Both the position numbers and the translations under genes were made by a program. A stretch of 64,000 nt of DNA from Rhyzopertha dominica. Lineage: Eukaryota; Arthropoda; Insecta; Coleoptera; Bostrichidae. The notes below the pieces were generated by a model, which searched no databases, was not told the origin of the DNA, and worked only from the letters and a program-made list of their open reading frames with translations. The stretch is taken from NCBI GenBank assembly GCA_025024175.1, contig QCXZ01000001.1, positions 33,846,942 through 33,910,941 on the forward strand, read 5' to 3'. Shown here piece by piece: positions 10,611 through 23,400 of the stretch. Numbering within the stretch: the first letter of the stretch is position 1; every line of letters begins with the position of its first letter.

Positions 10611-11445
10611 TTATTGTGGTTTAAAATACATTCCTCCACATATCTGGCATGTTACATATACACCCCTATTTTGGACAGTTTCTGAATTCTCAGTGTCTCT
10701 TTCATAATTTATTATCAACTCGGTTAGTGTAGTCATGAAAGCTTTAGCTAGTGTTTCCAGAACAAATTTAGATAAGCTGCCTTCAGAGAAAGCTTCATTC
10801 ACTGCCCTGACAACAAAGTCAGTTGCTCCGTCCAAATATGCCTGCTTGATTTGTGAACCCATCTCTTGAAAATAATTCACAACGAAGCGTAAAATTGCTG
10901 TCCAGCTATTTACATTAGGTAAAATTTTTTGAAGAATGCCAAACACATCAAAATCTCTGTTTCTTAAATACTTAACCAATTCTTGCACTACTATCACAAT
11001 CTTTTCTTGAATGGGAGCTTGAAAAACATTCAAAATTGATGAAAGTGATATTTTTGTTTCGGTTAAATTTTGAACTGCACTCACATTACTTCCACTGAAT
11101 ATGTTTTCGATTAATGTACTCATAGATAAGCTATTTACAGAAACAGTTTCAGTAGTACTGGCAGGAATTTTAGGTAAACTAAGAAGATAATTTGACATCT
11201 CCGTCTGCCGCATATTTCCAAATTCCAATATATCCACAGGAACCCCATTCAGTGTTATTTTTCCATCACTAGCAGCAAATCTGACATTTTGCCTATTAAA
11301 GAGCTTATTTGAACGTGTGAGAATACCAAATACTTCATCTCTATTTGGTATTTTATGTATTGTTGAAATTACTTCAGCGTGACCAGCTGCCCTATTGCCT
11401 CCTTGTTGACGAACTGATTCAAGCTTCAGTTTGTTGAAGATTTTC
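10611..11445 (-). CDS. Gene A exon 9 (last)
   Basis: 835 bp from KIFNKLKLESVRQQGG to the stop at 10611-10613. Contains AGHAEVISTIHKIPNRDEVF, FAASDGKITLNGVPVDILEF and a helical C-terminal half, ending CQICGGMYF (a CxxC pair of possible metal-binding use). Gene B keeps CTVCSGVYF at the same place. Confidence 0.92.
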
Positions 11446-14400
11446 CTGCAACACACCATTGCACATCATGATTTTAATATATTCCTTTTATTCTCATTAT
11501 GTGATTTCTTGTAAGTGATTTATATTTTATTATATACAGGGTGAGTTTTTTCAATACCAGTATGGGGATCTTGAAACCTAACTCAATGCACGTTTTGGTA
11601 TTTAATAAAAGTTTATGGCTTGCTAGATGTTTTGAAAAAACTAAATTTTGAATATTTCTTTAAATTCTTTTATCTCGTTTATTTTTGATGTTACAAAAAA
11701 TATAAATACAAAAGTTGTAGATAATAGTACTTTTACCCTTAATAAAGTAGTGTACTCCAGTTTGTTATGCGTTTTGTCATATTTGAGGTATGACAAACTT
11801 ATGTTTTTTTAAACAGAAACTATAGTTGGCTATGGATTCATAAAGTCAGCGATTTTTTTACCTATATGATATGACATTTGGTATAGTTATTTTGAAAAAT
11901 ATCAGAATTGTGGCCAATTTTCTGTATTAGGCTGTCCAGAACACGTATTTGTCATCCAGCCGCCATCTTTAAATGTTCTAATAAGATGGGAAAAACAGTT
12001 CGTTTTGGAGAGCCAGTTCGCGCAAGCGAGCCGTTATTCGTTTCAATAGTTCGTTCGCGAACTGAAACAACCACTGATCTCTAAATAATTAGAGATCAGT
12101 GGAAAAAACAGCTGTTTGTTCGCGAACGACGAACTTACATTGTCACCAACCAGTTCGCGCAGTTCTCACCCGAGAGCCATTCTTTTTAACAGTTCGTTCG
12201 CGACCGACCCACCTCTACGTAATTTAGGTTATTTTTTTTATTGTTAATGGCCCTGCCAGCTTAGGGCAATTAGCCAGCTCATTAGGTATATCTTTAATTA
12301 ATTCTTCAAAAGCAAATATTCTTATTGGTATTAATTTGTATTACATTGCATAATTAAACATTCACAACATCCATGCCTTACGCGGGATTCGAACCCGCAG
12401 CCTACCTGGCATAGGCAGTCGCGCTTCCGCGCTACCCACTAGACCAGCTAGGCCGGCATAATTTAGGTTATGTTTGTCATCCAGCCGCCATTTTTGACAG
12501 CATTCTGGATAGGCTAATTATCCCAGTAAACACAAGTACGTTTAAATAACGTACCTTCAACGTGTCATAGGTTGAAATACCGTGTACGTTGAGAATGTGT
12601 TATGCAGTAAACGGTTTCTATATGGTTAAGAAAAAAACGGTTTCAATGTTTCGTTAAAAATACGTATAGTGAGACGATTGGTTACAATGATCTCTCAATA
12701 TACGTAATCTTAACGTCACAAGAAAATGTATTTATTATTCCCACTATAAACGTGAAAAGAATGTATTATTTTAACTCATTGGTTTAAAACAACGTTTTAA
12801 CAAGGTGTTGATATGGGATTTATAATTACTATCTACAAAACGTGGCTTACACGTTTTAATAGAGCATTCTCGTCATTATAATTGCTATATTAAAATTAAA
12901 CATGTGAACTGTGTAGACCATTTTGCATTACACTAATAAACCTGCTACAGATTTATACACATAGTAAAGAGAGAGAATTTTATATTAATCTACTGACCGT
13001 TTATCACCGTAGTTTATTATTTCATTATTAAATTGTATGTCTATGTGTGACTCAACGTTCCTTTATGCACTGAAGTGAGTAAAGAAATATACGTTTTTTA
13101 AACGTGAAGAACAATACTTGCCACGAACGAAATGATTTCATTGGCGCAATAGTTGGTGGTGGTGGCAGCCTGGCAGCTGCGCATTCTTATTATAGAACTA
13201 ACAGCTGCCTGCAAACTGCGTAACTAGAAGCGACGAAACGTGCTGCTCGATATTGGTACTTTACTGTGTTTTTATTTTATGTAAGGTGAGTACCCACACA
13301 TTTTTAGTAGTTCTGTGTGTTAAATATGTGTTTTGAGGACAAGTATCTATCTTTGATTAGTTATTTTGTTTCTAAGTAATCCAGTGTCGCTTTAGGTTTT
13401 AGACAAAAAAATAACATTAATTACTGCGCATACCACCCGATTGTAACGAAATTTTGTCTTTACTCCCAAAATGATCCCCTAAACGCGAAAGGAAAGGGAT
13501 CTTACAAGAGGCGATACTCCATTAAATTATTTTGTTGTTTGGAAATGCCGACCAATAACCTTGAACGTTGAACGCGTTCGTCTCTTTAAATCGGAGTCAG
13601 AACCGGCGCGAAATTCAAACTACAGACAGACAGAGACCCATCGACTGAACCCTTTTGCGAAAAACATTCCTTCACAGCTTCATTATTTGTGAATCATTTT
13701 AATTAAACAACAAAATACGTTAAATTATTCCAAAAATACTTAAATCTGTGCTTAGTTATCATCTAATCAACATTTCTTTCTAAGGGGTCCTGCATATCTT
13801 TAATGTTGCATCAGTTACAACTTTTGTTTCTAAATTAAATAGTGGTAATACTTCTACTTTATATTTTGACTTGTAAATAACGTTAAAAACGTCAACTAAG
13901 TAATTAATATTATGTTTACATTTTTTACATTTCCATTTCATTTTCAAATTCCATCGGTCCCATTTACAAAAAAGGAGATCTATACAACATGCAATCATTT
14001 GAAAAAAGGTTATCTGATAAATTCTTAATTGTTCATTTAGTGATGTATTTACTTCTACCTATCTGTTACACAAATTAGATTGTTTGTTTTTCTTTAGCAC
14101 GAATATTAAATTCAACGATAATATTTATTAATTAGGCATAAAATCTATAATATAAACGTTAAACTAATCATAAAGTTCATACAACTACGTGTTAAATTAG
14201 AATAAACATATTTACAGAAGCAGCAAATTTAACTTTCCGGCCAATGAACGTAACGATCTACAGATTGCTTGGGTGGTTAAAGAATGGCTAAAGCACTCAG
14301 CAACACGACTCAGCCAAGGGCGGAAGAAATAGTTAGCAGAGGAATTTTAGTGTGTTTTTATTTCAAGTTTTTTATGGCTTTTATGTATTTTTTTATAATT

Positions 14401-17400
14401 TTTCATTTAATAAAACATATAAAATAAGCAAAATGAGCTTTTTTAAATAGGTGCTTCCATAACGTATTTTACACGTGTTTTCTACCGCTCACTTATCATA
14501 ATAAGAATACGTTCAATAAACATTTAAAATATACATTTATAGAACCAATAAATAATNAGTGTGATAGACGTTGAATCAATACCATTATAAAACGTAGAGA
14601 ACAACGTAAAAATTTAGACATTGTTCAACTTATTTCTCACGTTATTATAACACTAAGAAAAACGTGTATTTGTTCGTGTAATCTTACGTGAAAATCAGCG
14701 ACATCTAAGAGTTGATTGTACGTATTAGTTACACGCATTCTATTAATACGTGTATTGACTTAAAAAACGTTTTTTTAAACGGACTTGTGTTTATTGGGAT
14801 GTTTATATTGTTTTTAAATAGTTAGCCATGGAACAATTGTTTCTTGTATCTGACAGAACAGCACTAAAAATTCATGTATTTGTAAGTTGAAAAAGGAGTT
14901 TTCAAATCTAGAAAAGCTTAATATGGTTGAATGCTAATCATATGCCGCAAAAATGCTGCTCGAGCATCTGAAGAATACTTTGATCGCTACCAAGATCGCC
15001 ATCAGCTTTTTTTAAAAGCAATTTAAGAGGCTTTACGATAGCTTAGGTCGATATGGCTCTTTTTGTAAATCAAGAAATCAGTCCAGGGGTATAAACGAAG
15101 CTACACAAATAAACATTTTGGCAAGTGTAAACATAAAACCATCATGTTCAACCCGTGACATTGTGATAACTGTTGTTAAAACATATTAAGATCGGCGTCT
15201 GGAGTTTTGTAACTGATATAGAAACATGTGCGCAGAAGACCCACAGTTTTTTTTAAGATTATGTGGTCAGATGAAATAAAATTTACAAACTGTGTTTAAC
15301 TGACATAATGAACATCTCTGGGCACAAGGAAACCTTCGCAATGTACAGCAAAGAAGACCTCAAATCAGATTTGGGTTTAATGTTTGGTGTGGTATTATAT
15401 TTCGGCGTGCAGTCCTCGATATCATTATAATTGTACATTCTGTAGTACGCGCCATCTACACTTCCCGCGCACAAAGTTGAAAGATAGCAAAACAACACGT
15501 TCCCTCTCCCAAGTACTCCTACTCCCCGCTCGGTTGTTCCCTCATTACAGAAAGTATCTTAGATTTTCCTTTGATAACTGTTTATTCCAATTTACTTGCC
15601 TTCCGTTTGGCCTGACCTCGGCTCCCTATACTTTTACAAAGCTTATAAAACCTATCGTTCTAGAGGTGTAGTACTGGTTAACTATTTAGATCATTTTTTA
15701 ATTATAAGCAGTTCTTTTAAGGAGTGTGTTCACCACACTCAATTAGCATTATCTCTATTAGAATCTTTGGGCTTTATAATAAATAAGGAAAAAAGCATAC
15801 ACCAAGTACTAAATTTAATTTCCTGGGATTTGTTTTCAACTCCTTAAAAATGTCTATAGAGCTTCCAGTTGAGAAGCATAAGAAACTTCTCAAGGTTATA
15901 AAAAAGTTTTCCCGTTGTCGCTCTTGTAAAATTCAAAAATTTGCCCAATTTGTGGGCCCCCTAACTTCAGCTTGCCCAGCAATTAAATACGGGTGGCTCT
16001 ATACTAAGGGATTTGAGCGCGATGAGTATTTTGCACTGCAACATAGTCGGGGGAATTTCAATGCGGTTATGAAAATGAATCCAGAATGGGAAGCAGATTT
16101 TGAGTGGTGGCAAAGAAAAGTTGTCAGTTCTTTTAATGACTTGAAAAACGATAACTTCCAAATTGAGATCTTTACTGATGCCAGCCTAACTGGATGGGGA
16201 GCATACTGTGATGGTGAAAAAACTTATGGGGGTTGGACTAAGGTTGACCAGGACAACCACATTAATTTTTTGGAGTTAAAAGCCATTTTCTATGGCCTAA
16301 AATATTTTGCAAAACATCTTACAAATACTAATATCTTGATTCGAACAGATAACACTACAGCATTATCATACGTAAATCGAATAGGCAGTGTCAGGTTTCA
16401 CAGCTTAAATCAGTTGGCAAGAGAAATTTGGACATGGTGTGAGCATCGAAATTTGTTTATTCTTGCATCTTATATTAGTTCTCTGGAAAACACATATGCA
16501 GATCAAGCATCTCGTATGTTACTTTCAGAAACTGAATGGTCTTTAAGAAATCAAAATGCTTTTTCAGAAATAATAAGTGTCTTTGGAAATCCCGAAATTG
16601 ACTTATTTGCCTCTCTAGCTAACCACAAATGTAATAGGTACATTTCTTGGCAAAAGGATCCAGGCTCGGAAGCAGTGGATGCTTTTACCTTAAACTGGTC
16701 AAAAGTTTTCTTTTATGCCTTTCCCCCTTTTAGCTTAATCTTGCGAGTTCTGCAGAGAATTCAGAATGACCAGGCATCTGGCATTTTGGTAGTTCCTCTT
16801 TGGCAGTGTCAGCCTTGGTATCCAATTTTTGTAAAATTAATGACCGACCCTCCTTTTGTTCTTTAGACCTGCGTCTAATTTATTAACTTCTCCTTATAGC
16901 GGAGCGCAACACCCACTTTCCTCGGAGCTTATCCTGGTGGCCGCGAGGTTGTCAGGGAGGCCCTTACGCTAAGGAACATCCCAACAGCAGCTATAAATAC
17001 TTTGATTGGTTCCTTGGCGGACTCAACCCTTAAACAGTACAGCGTTACCTTCAAGCTTTGGTGGAGCTTCTGCAAAAAATCTGACATTTCACCTTATCGA
17101 GGAGAGATTAGCCATGTAATTGCTTTACTTCAAGAACTACTGGAAAAAACTAACAATAAATATGGTTCATTTAATGCCCATAGATCAGCATTAGCCTTAA
17201 TAAGTACTGAAAACCTATCAACGGATCCACTGCTTAAGAGATTCTTAAAAGGAGTATTTAGAATGAGACCCTCTCTCCAAAATATGAAAAAACCTGGAAC
17301 CCACAGACCGTTCTGCAGTATTTAGAAGAGGAATAGTCATCAAGCCTGAAGTTGTTGTCTTACAAGGTAGTTACATTACTGGCCCTAGCAACAGCTCAAA

Positions 17401-20400
17401 GAATGCAGACAATTTTTCTTATCAAAAGGAATAATATTAAAAAATTAGACTCTGGACTAAAAATTTTTATTCCAGACTTGATTAAATCTTCAGGACCAAC
17501 AAGGAAACAACCGTGTTTGTGGCTGCCATATTTTGAAAACAAAAAGTTATGCGTAGCATCCTTTCTGATTGAGTATTTATCCCAAACTGAGACTATTAAA
17601 CCTGCTAACTGTAACTTCGTTTTCATAACTTTCCGCAGGCCATTTGGACCGGCTTCCAAGCAAACACTTAGCCGATGGGTAAAGAATACTCTTAAACGAG
17701 CTGGAATAGATGTCTCTCTTTTTACAGCTCATTCGACCAGACACGCATTGGTGTCTTCCGCCTTTCGAAAAGGTATTTCCTGGGACACAATTAGGAATTC
17801 AGCAGGATGGACTGAGAATTCATCGGTCTTTGCACGATTTTACAATCGGCCATTGGAACAAGAAGACCTCTACTTTCAAACAGTGTTTAATAAAATCTAA
17901 GATTTTGTTTTGGAATGATATATTATTTAGTTTCTTTGATACTGATGGCATTATACGTACTTGTTTTGTCATTTGCCAAAACTCATTGCAAAGAATAAAT
18001 ATTTTCTTATATTGCCTTGTTTTATGCCAACCAATTCTTTTAACAGCTACAGAGTGTACAATTATAATGATATCGAGGACTGCACGCCGAAATATAATTA
18101 AACGTTCAAAAGAACTTACCTGAAGTTCGATCGTAATTATATGAGGCGTGCAGTCCGAAGATATCATTACCCTCCCACCCCTTATTACCCTCATTTCGGT
18201 TGTCATAAAACTACTTTAAACATAATGAGGGAACAACCGAGCGGGCAATAGGAGTACTTGGGAGAGGGAACGTGTTGTTTTGCTATCTTTCAACTTTGTG
18301 CGCGGGAAGTGTAGATGGCGCGTACTACAGAGTGTACAATTATAATGATATCTTCGGACTGCACGCCTCATATAATTACAATCGAACTTCAGGTAAGTTC
18401 TTTTGATCGTTTAATTATCTATCTATCTATCTATTTAAGCTCGAGTATGGCAGTTATTTGGAACCCTCATTATCATATTTATATTGTCCTTATTGAACGT
18501 GTTCAGAGAAAATTTTATATTTATTTGTATTTTACAAAGGACTGTGCATTTCTTGTTCGCCATGTTCTACTACATTTTTGTTAAATGATTTTGGTTTGTC
18601 TACCTTACATTTTAGAAGAAAAGTGGCATGTAATTTACTCTTCTACAATCTAGTGCATGGGTGTATTGATAGTCCATGGCTTTTGGACAAAATAAATTTT
18701 CTTTCATTGCCTTGACTGGAAGGGAGGTTGTTATGTAATACAAGTTTTTCTTTGCCACGATTTAATAGTCAACACCATTTCTACTCACCACTTGTTAACA
18801 AGTGATGTAATTGTAATCATGTGAGTGTGACGCCGACATATTTCTTTCTAACAAGAGAGAATTTCTTCAAATGTGTAATAACATAATATTTTAGCAACAT
18901 ATATATTGTCAGTATAGTTTAGTTTTGTTTATATGTATGTAAACTAAAAAGTTTTCTGTTTTATTTTGTATGAATATATAGGTTCCTGTATGGGCTTTGC
19001 CTGTGGGTTTAAATAAATATTATTAGTATTAGTAGTAGTAGTACTTAAGTACATTTTGCTTATACTTGGCTCAGCTGTGGTTAATGATAATGTTCGACCA
19101 AGACATACATCAGTTTTGAATTTTGCACCCAAGATGATGACATACACAGTAGATTCATGAAATCTGTCACCTGTGTGGCAAACCATACTTTATTCTCACC
19201 ACATATTTACAGAAACATCAATACCATTGTCAAATATGACGAGGTAGCTCTACACTATAATACCTAATATAATTTTGTAAAATATTTGTTTTAATGTAGT
19301 TAAAATGTGAAATCTAAAATATCTACCGATAGGTTATGAAACAAAAATCAAGTTTATATTAAAGAGGCAAAAATATTCTGCATTTCACTTTAACATACCT
19401 GTGCCTGTTACTTCGCAAACTGTCCTGGTAATCCTGTAACACCTGCGTTTGAGTTTCTTCGACAATAACACTTGCAGACCGGAAGTTGTACACGGCATTT
19501 CCAAAGAACAAAACTGATGATGTCAGTTGTACAACTGCAAGTAAGGAAGGGGCAGCATTTTCTCTGCGCCACTGATCGATCATCTCATAAGTATTGTTGG
19601 CTACACCTAAACCATTAACGCCTATGTTACTAACGGTAATTACATTAACGGTCACTTGAGCTGCCTGCAATATAAAATAATCATTTCTCTGGAAATTAAT
19701 TATACTACTGTAGAAAAGATTACCCTTCCAATGTTGCTCCCACGAGAAACTAATTGTGTAACAACTGTAGTCGCCCCTGCTCCAACAAAACCAAGAGTTC
19801 CACCTACTATGTTAATATATGCAGCCCGTGCTTCAGAGTCAAAGATGGTTAAATCCTTGTTAAACAGAAAAATTTCAAATTATGAATCAAAATTTATAAA
19901 AAGTTTTTTTTTTATTCAAAATTTTTTAAAAAACTTCTAGGCACATTATGATCATATTATATGGTAGCCTAAAAATAAATTACTATGTTCGTGAGCCTAA
20001 ATAAATAACTAAAACTGATTTTAAATAACACTGAAAAACTTGTTTTAGCAAAGAAAAAATAATATACAATTCTCCAAGTCTGTAAATTTTGGAATGCAAA
20101 ACCTTAGCAAATGGTTGTTTAAAGATATCTATACCGCGCTGCACCCCCCCCCCCATCCCAAACTTTTTTTACATTAATTTGTCATTATTTCAAAAAAAAC
20201 AATTAAAGATGGGTGTAGGAAATGCTGCCAAAGTTACCTTAGATTCTTAAGATAAATTCAGAAAAATACAAAAACAAAAATTGTAAAGAAAAAAGAGAAA
20301 TGGCTTATAGAGTAGTTCAAGAGAAACATCAGATCGATACAAAAGAGGGTGAAGTAAAAAAAGACCACAGTTAATATAAAAAGAGGAAATGCTGTGGAGC

Positions 20401-23400
20401 AAGACTAAGTTTTAAAGAGTATGGAACCAGAAAAGAGAACAGTGCTAATAAAAATATTTAATATGGCATAGAATCAAGGAACTGTATCATAGGACAGGAA
20501 AATGGGTATAATTTTACCAATACATACCTCATGGAACTACATTAATCCAATTTTTTTTCAGATTTTTATCTCTGACAATTTTCGAGAAAAAAAACGATGA
20601 AAATGTTTTAAAAAGCACCCTCTATAATTGGAACAAATCCAAACTTGTTATTGCTACACATGTAAAATCTTCTGCAAACTTTTACGGTTCAAACGAGACC
20701 AACTTGATAAAAGTACATTAAACCGTTCACAAACTATTTACTATTTATTTAACATTTTAAAGAAATCACGATCTTTTGTGTTCACATTGACAATTGTGCC
20801 CTTGTGCGATAGACGGAGAAAGTTAATATTATTTTAAACAAATTCATCTAGATCACTTTTTTTGTGTAATTTTTTTCTAGAGATTCTACAAATAGCCATT
20901 CACGAGATACAGCCACTTACAGACTAACTTGATAAAAGTACATTAAACCGTTCACAAACTATTTACTATTTATTTAACATTTTAAAGAAATCACGATCTT
21001 TTGTGTTCACATTGACAATTGTGCCCTTGTGCGATAGACGGAGAAAGTTAATATTATTTTAAACAAATTCATCTAGATCACTTCTTTTGTGATTTTTTTT
21101 TCTAGAGATTCTACAACTAGCCATTCACGAGATACAGCCACTTACAGACTAACTTGATAAAAGTACATTAAACCGGTCACAAACTATTTACTATTTATTT
21201 AACATTTTAAAGAAATCACGATCTTTTGTGTTCACATTGACAATTGTGCCCTTGTGCGATAGACGGAGAAAGTTAATATCATTTTAAACAAATTCATCTA
21301 GATCACTTTTTTTGTGATTTTTTTTCTAGAGATTCTACAACTAGCCATTCAGGAGATACAGCCACTTACAGACTAACTTGATAAAAGTACATTAAACTGT
21401 TCACAAACTATTTACTATTTATTTAACATTTTAAAGAAATCACGATCTATTGTGTTCACATTGACAATTGTGCCCTTGTGCGATAGACAGAGAAAGTTAA
21501 TATTATTTTTAACAAATTCATCTAGATCACTTTTTTTGTGATTTTTTTTTCTAGAGATTCTACAACTAGCCATTCACGAAATACAGCCACTTAAAGACTA
21601 ACTTGATAAAAGTACATTAAACCGTACACAAACTATTTACTATTTATTTAACATTTTAAAGAAACCACGATCTTATGTGTTCACATTGACAATTGTGCCC
21701 TTGTGCGATAGACGGAGAAAGTTAATATTATTTTAAACAAATTCATCTAGATCACTTCTTTTGTGATTTTTTTTCTAGAGATTCTACAACTAGCCATTCA
21801 CGAGATACAGCCACTTACAGACTAACTTGATAAAAGTACATTAAACCGTTCACAAACTATTTACTATTTACTTAACATTTTAAAGAAATCACGATCTTTT
21901 GTGTTCACATTGACAATTGTGCCCTTGTGCGATAGACGGAGAAAGTTAATATTATTTTAAACAAATTCATCTAGATCACTTTTTTTGTGTAATTTTTTTC
22001 TAGAGATTCTACAAATAGCCATTCACGAGATACAGCCACTTACAGACTAACTTGATAAAAGTACATTAAACCGTTCACAAACTATTTACTATTTATTTAA
22101 CATTTTAAAGAAATCACGATCTTTTGTGTTCACATTGACAATTGTGCCCTTNTGCGATAGACGGAGAAAGTTAATATTATTTTTAACAAATTCATCTAGA
22201 TCACTTTTTTTGGGATTTTTTTTTTCAGAGATTCTACAACTAGCCATTCACGAGATACAGCCGCTTACATTCCTTGTTGCACTGTATCACCCTATATATC
22301 CACACATAAATATTAGGTGTGCTATTTAAAAATGGAACTGCTAATAACAGATGCCATGATATAACGCAGAATTCAACACCTTGTGGCATAAAACAGCAGT
22401 CTGTGATCATCAATTCATTGGATATTTGTACCTGAAGAGTCCAACAAGGAAGAAATTCAAAGCTATTCGATCGGAATGGATTGACCAGAGCAGATGTTAT
22501 TTATATCAAACTTTGAAATGCACCCTACCTTTGTCAAACTTAATTTTAATATTTTTTCAAACATACACAAATGCCTCACTCTGTATACAGCACATAGTGT
22601 ACTTACCGCATCATGCTGTCCCCTGTCAACTATAGTTGCGATACTTCTACCAATACTGTAAGCACCAACTGCAGCCCCTACGATACCAGCACCAGCTAGA
22701 ACCAGCGGTCCCACAGTTATTGCAGGAATCAGTGCAGCTCCAAAAACACTTGCACAACCAACGCCAAGCACAGTACTTGTTATATCCAAACCTTTCAGCA
22801 CCTGTGCAGATACTTGACATGCTGGAGATAGGTGGCGTTCAAGTATCACATCACCTGCTTTGTTCCCTTGGTACTTTCCGCCTTTTGGAAGAACCATTAC
22901 ACATGCATGTAATTTATTGTTGTTTATATAATCGAACCAGTCTGTATATACTCTCAAATCATGATCTATGAATATACGGCAAGGATTACCAGTCTCATCA
23001 TTGATGCATTTCCTTAGAACAAATATTGGATGTGGGCATATATCTGTTTCAGAGTTATACCCGGGATCCTTTCTTTTTTTTTTTTCTTTTTCATGTGGCA
23101 AAGGTTCCAGGCAGTTGTATATAAATGAGATAACGATTCTTTTGGGATTTTGAGAAAACTTTTCTGCAAAAAAAATTAAACTAACTATAAAATTATGTGA
23201 TAATGTGAGTAATGATAATGTGGATAAGTACTCTCTAGTATACAAAAATTGAACAATATTTGTTGAGCCTATAATAATGTAGCCAGGTGTTCATATGAAA
23301 ACGTTGCTATTTGTTGTTTATTTTATAACAGCCTGTACATAAAGTACCGAGACATGAAATTTTTGTTTGCAAAAGAATTAATAATAGTTTTTTTTTCATA

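Larger units (their letters stand above)
15393..18417 (+). mobile_element. DIRS-type retrotransposon, internally deleted
   Basis: Shows the full DIRS architecture: inverted terminal repeats (15393-15545 and 18222-18417), RT-RNase H, a tyrosine recombinase instead of an integrase, and an internal complementary region (18050-18178) matching both outer ends. There is no target duplication, as expected of recombinase-mediated insertion. Gag and the first half of RT are missing: the frame begins just inside the left repeat. The RT box reads YLDH instead of YxDD and frameshifts occur, so it is dead. Lies antisense in the intron between exons 8 and 9 of gene A. Confidence 0.92.

Noticed and set aside
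12375..12458. Functional tRNA gene
   Set aside because: Boxes A and B are good, but the acceptor stem does not pair fully and the unit is part of a 226-bp retroposed SINE with target duplications.
12521..14799. Polinton/Maverick or Helitron
   Set aside because: Too short, no polymerase, integrase or Rep/helicase frame, and TIRs argue against a Helitron.
20697..22268. CRISPR-like array
   Set aside because: Units of 225 bp are repeated in full with no unique spacers, in a eukaryotic intron; it is a plain tandem repeat.
22636..22971. Plus-strand ORF antisense to exon 6 of gene A
   Set aside because: The minus-strand exon is supported by splice phases and by its paralogue in gene B.
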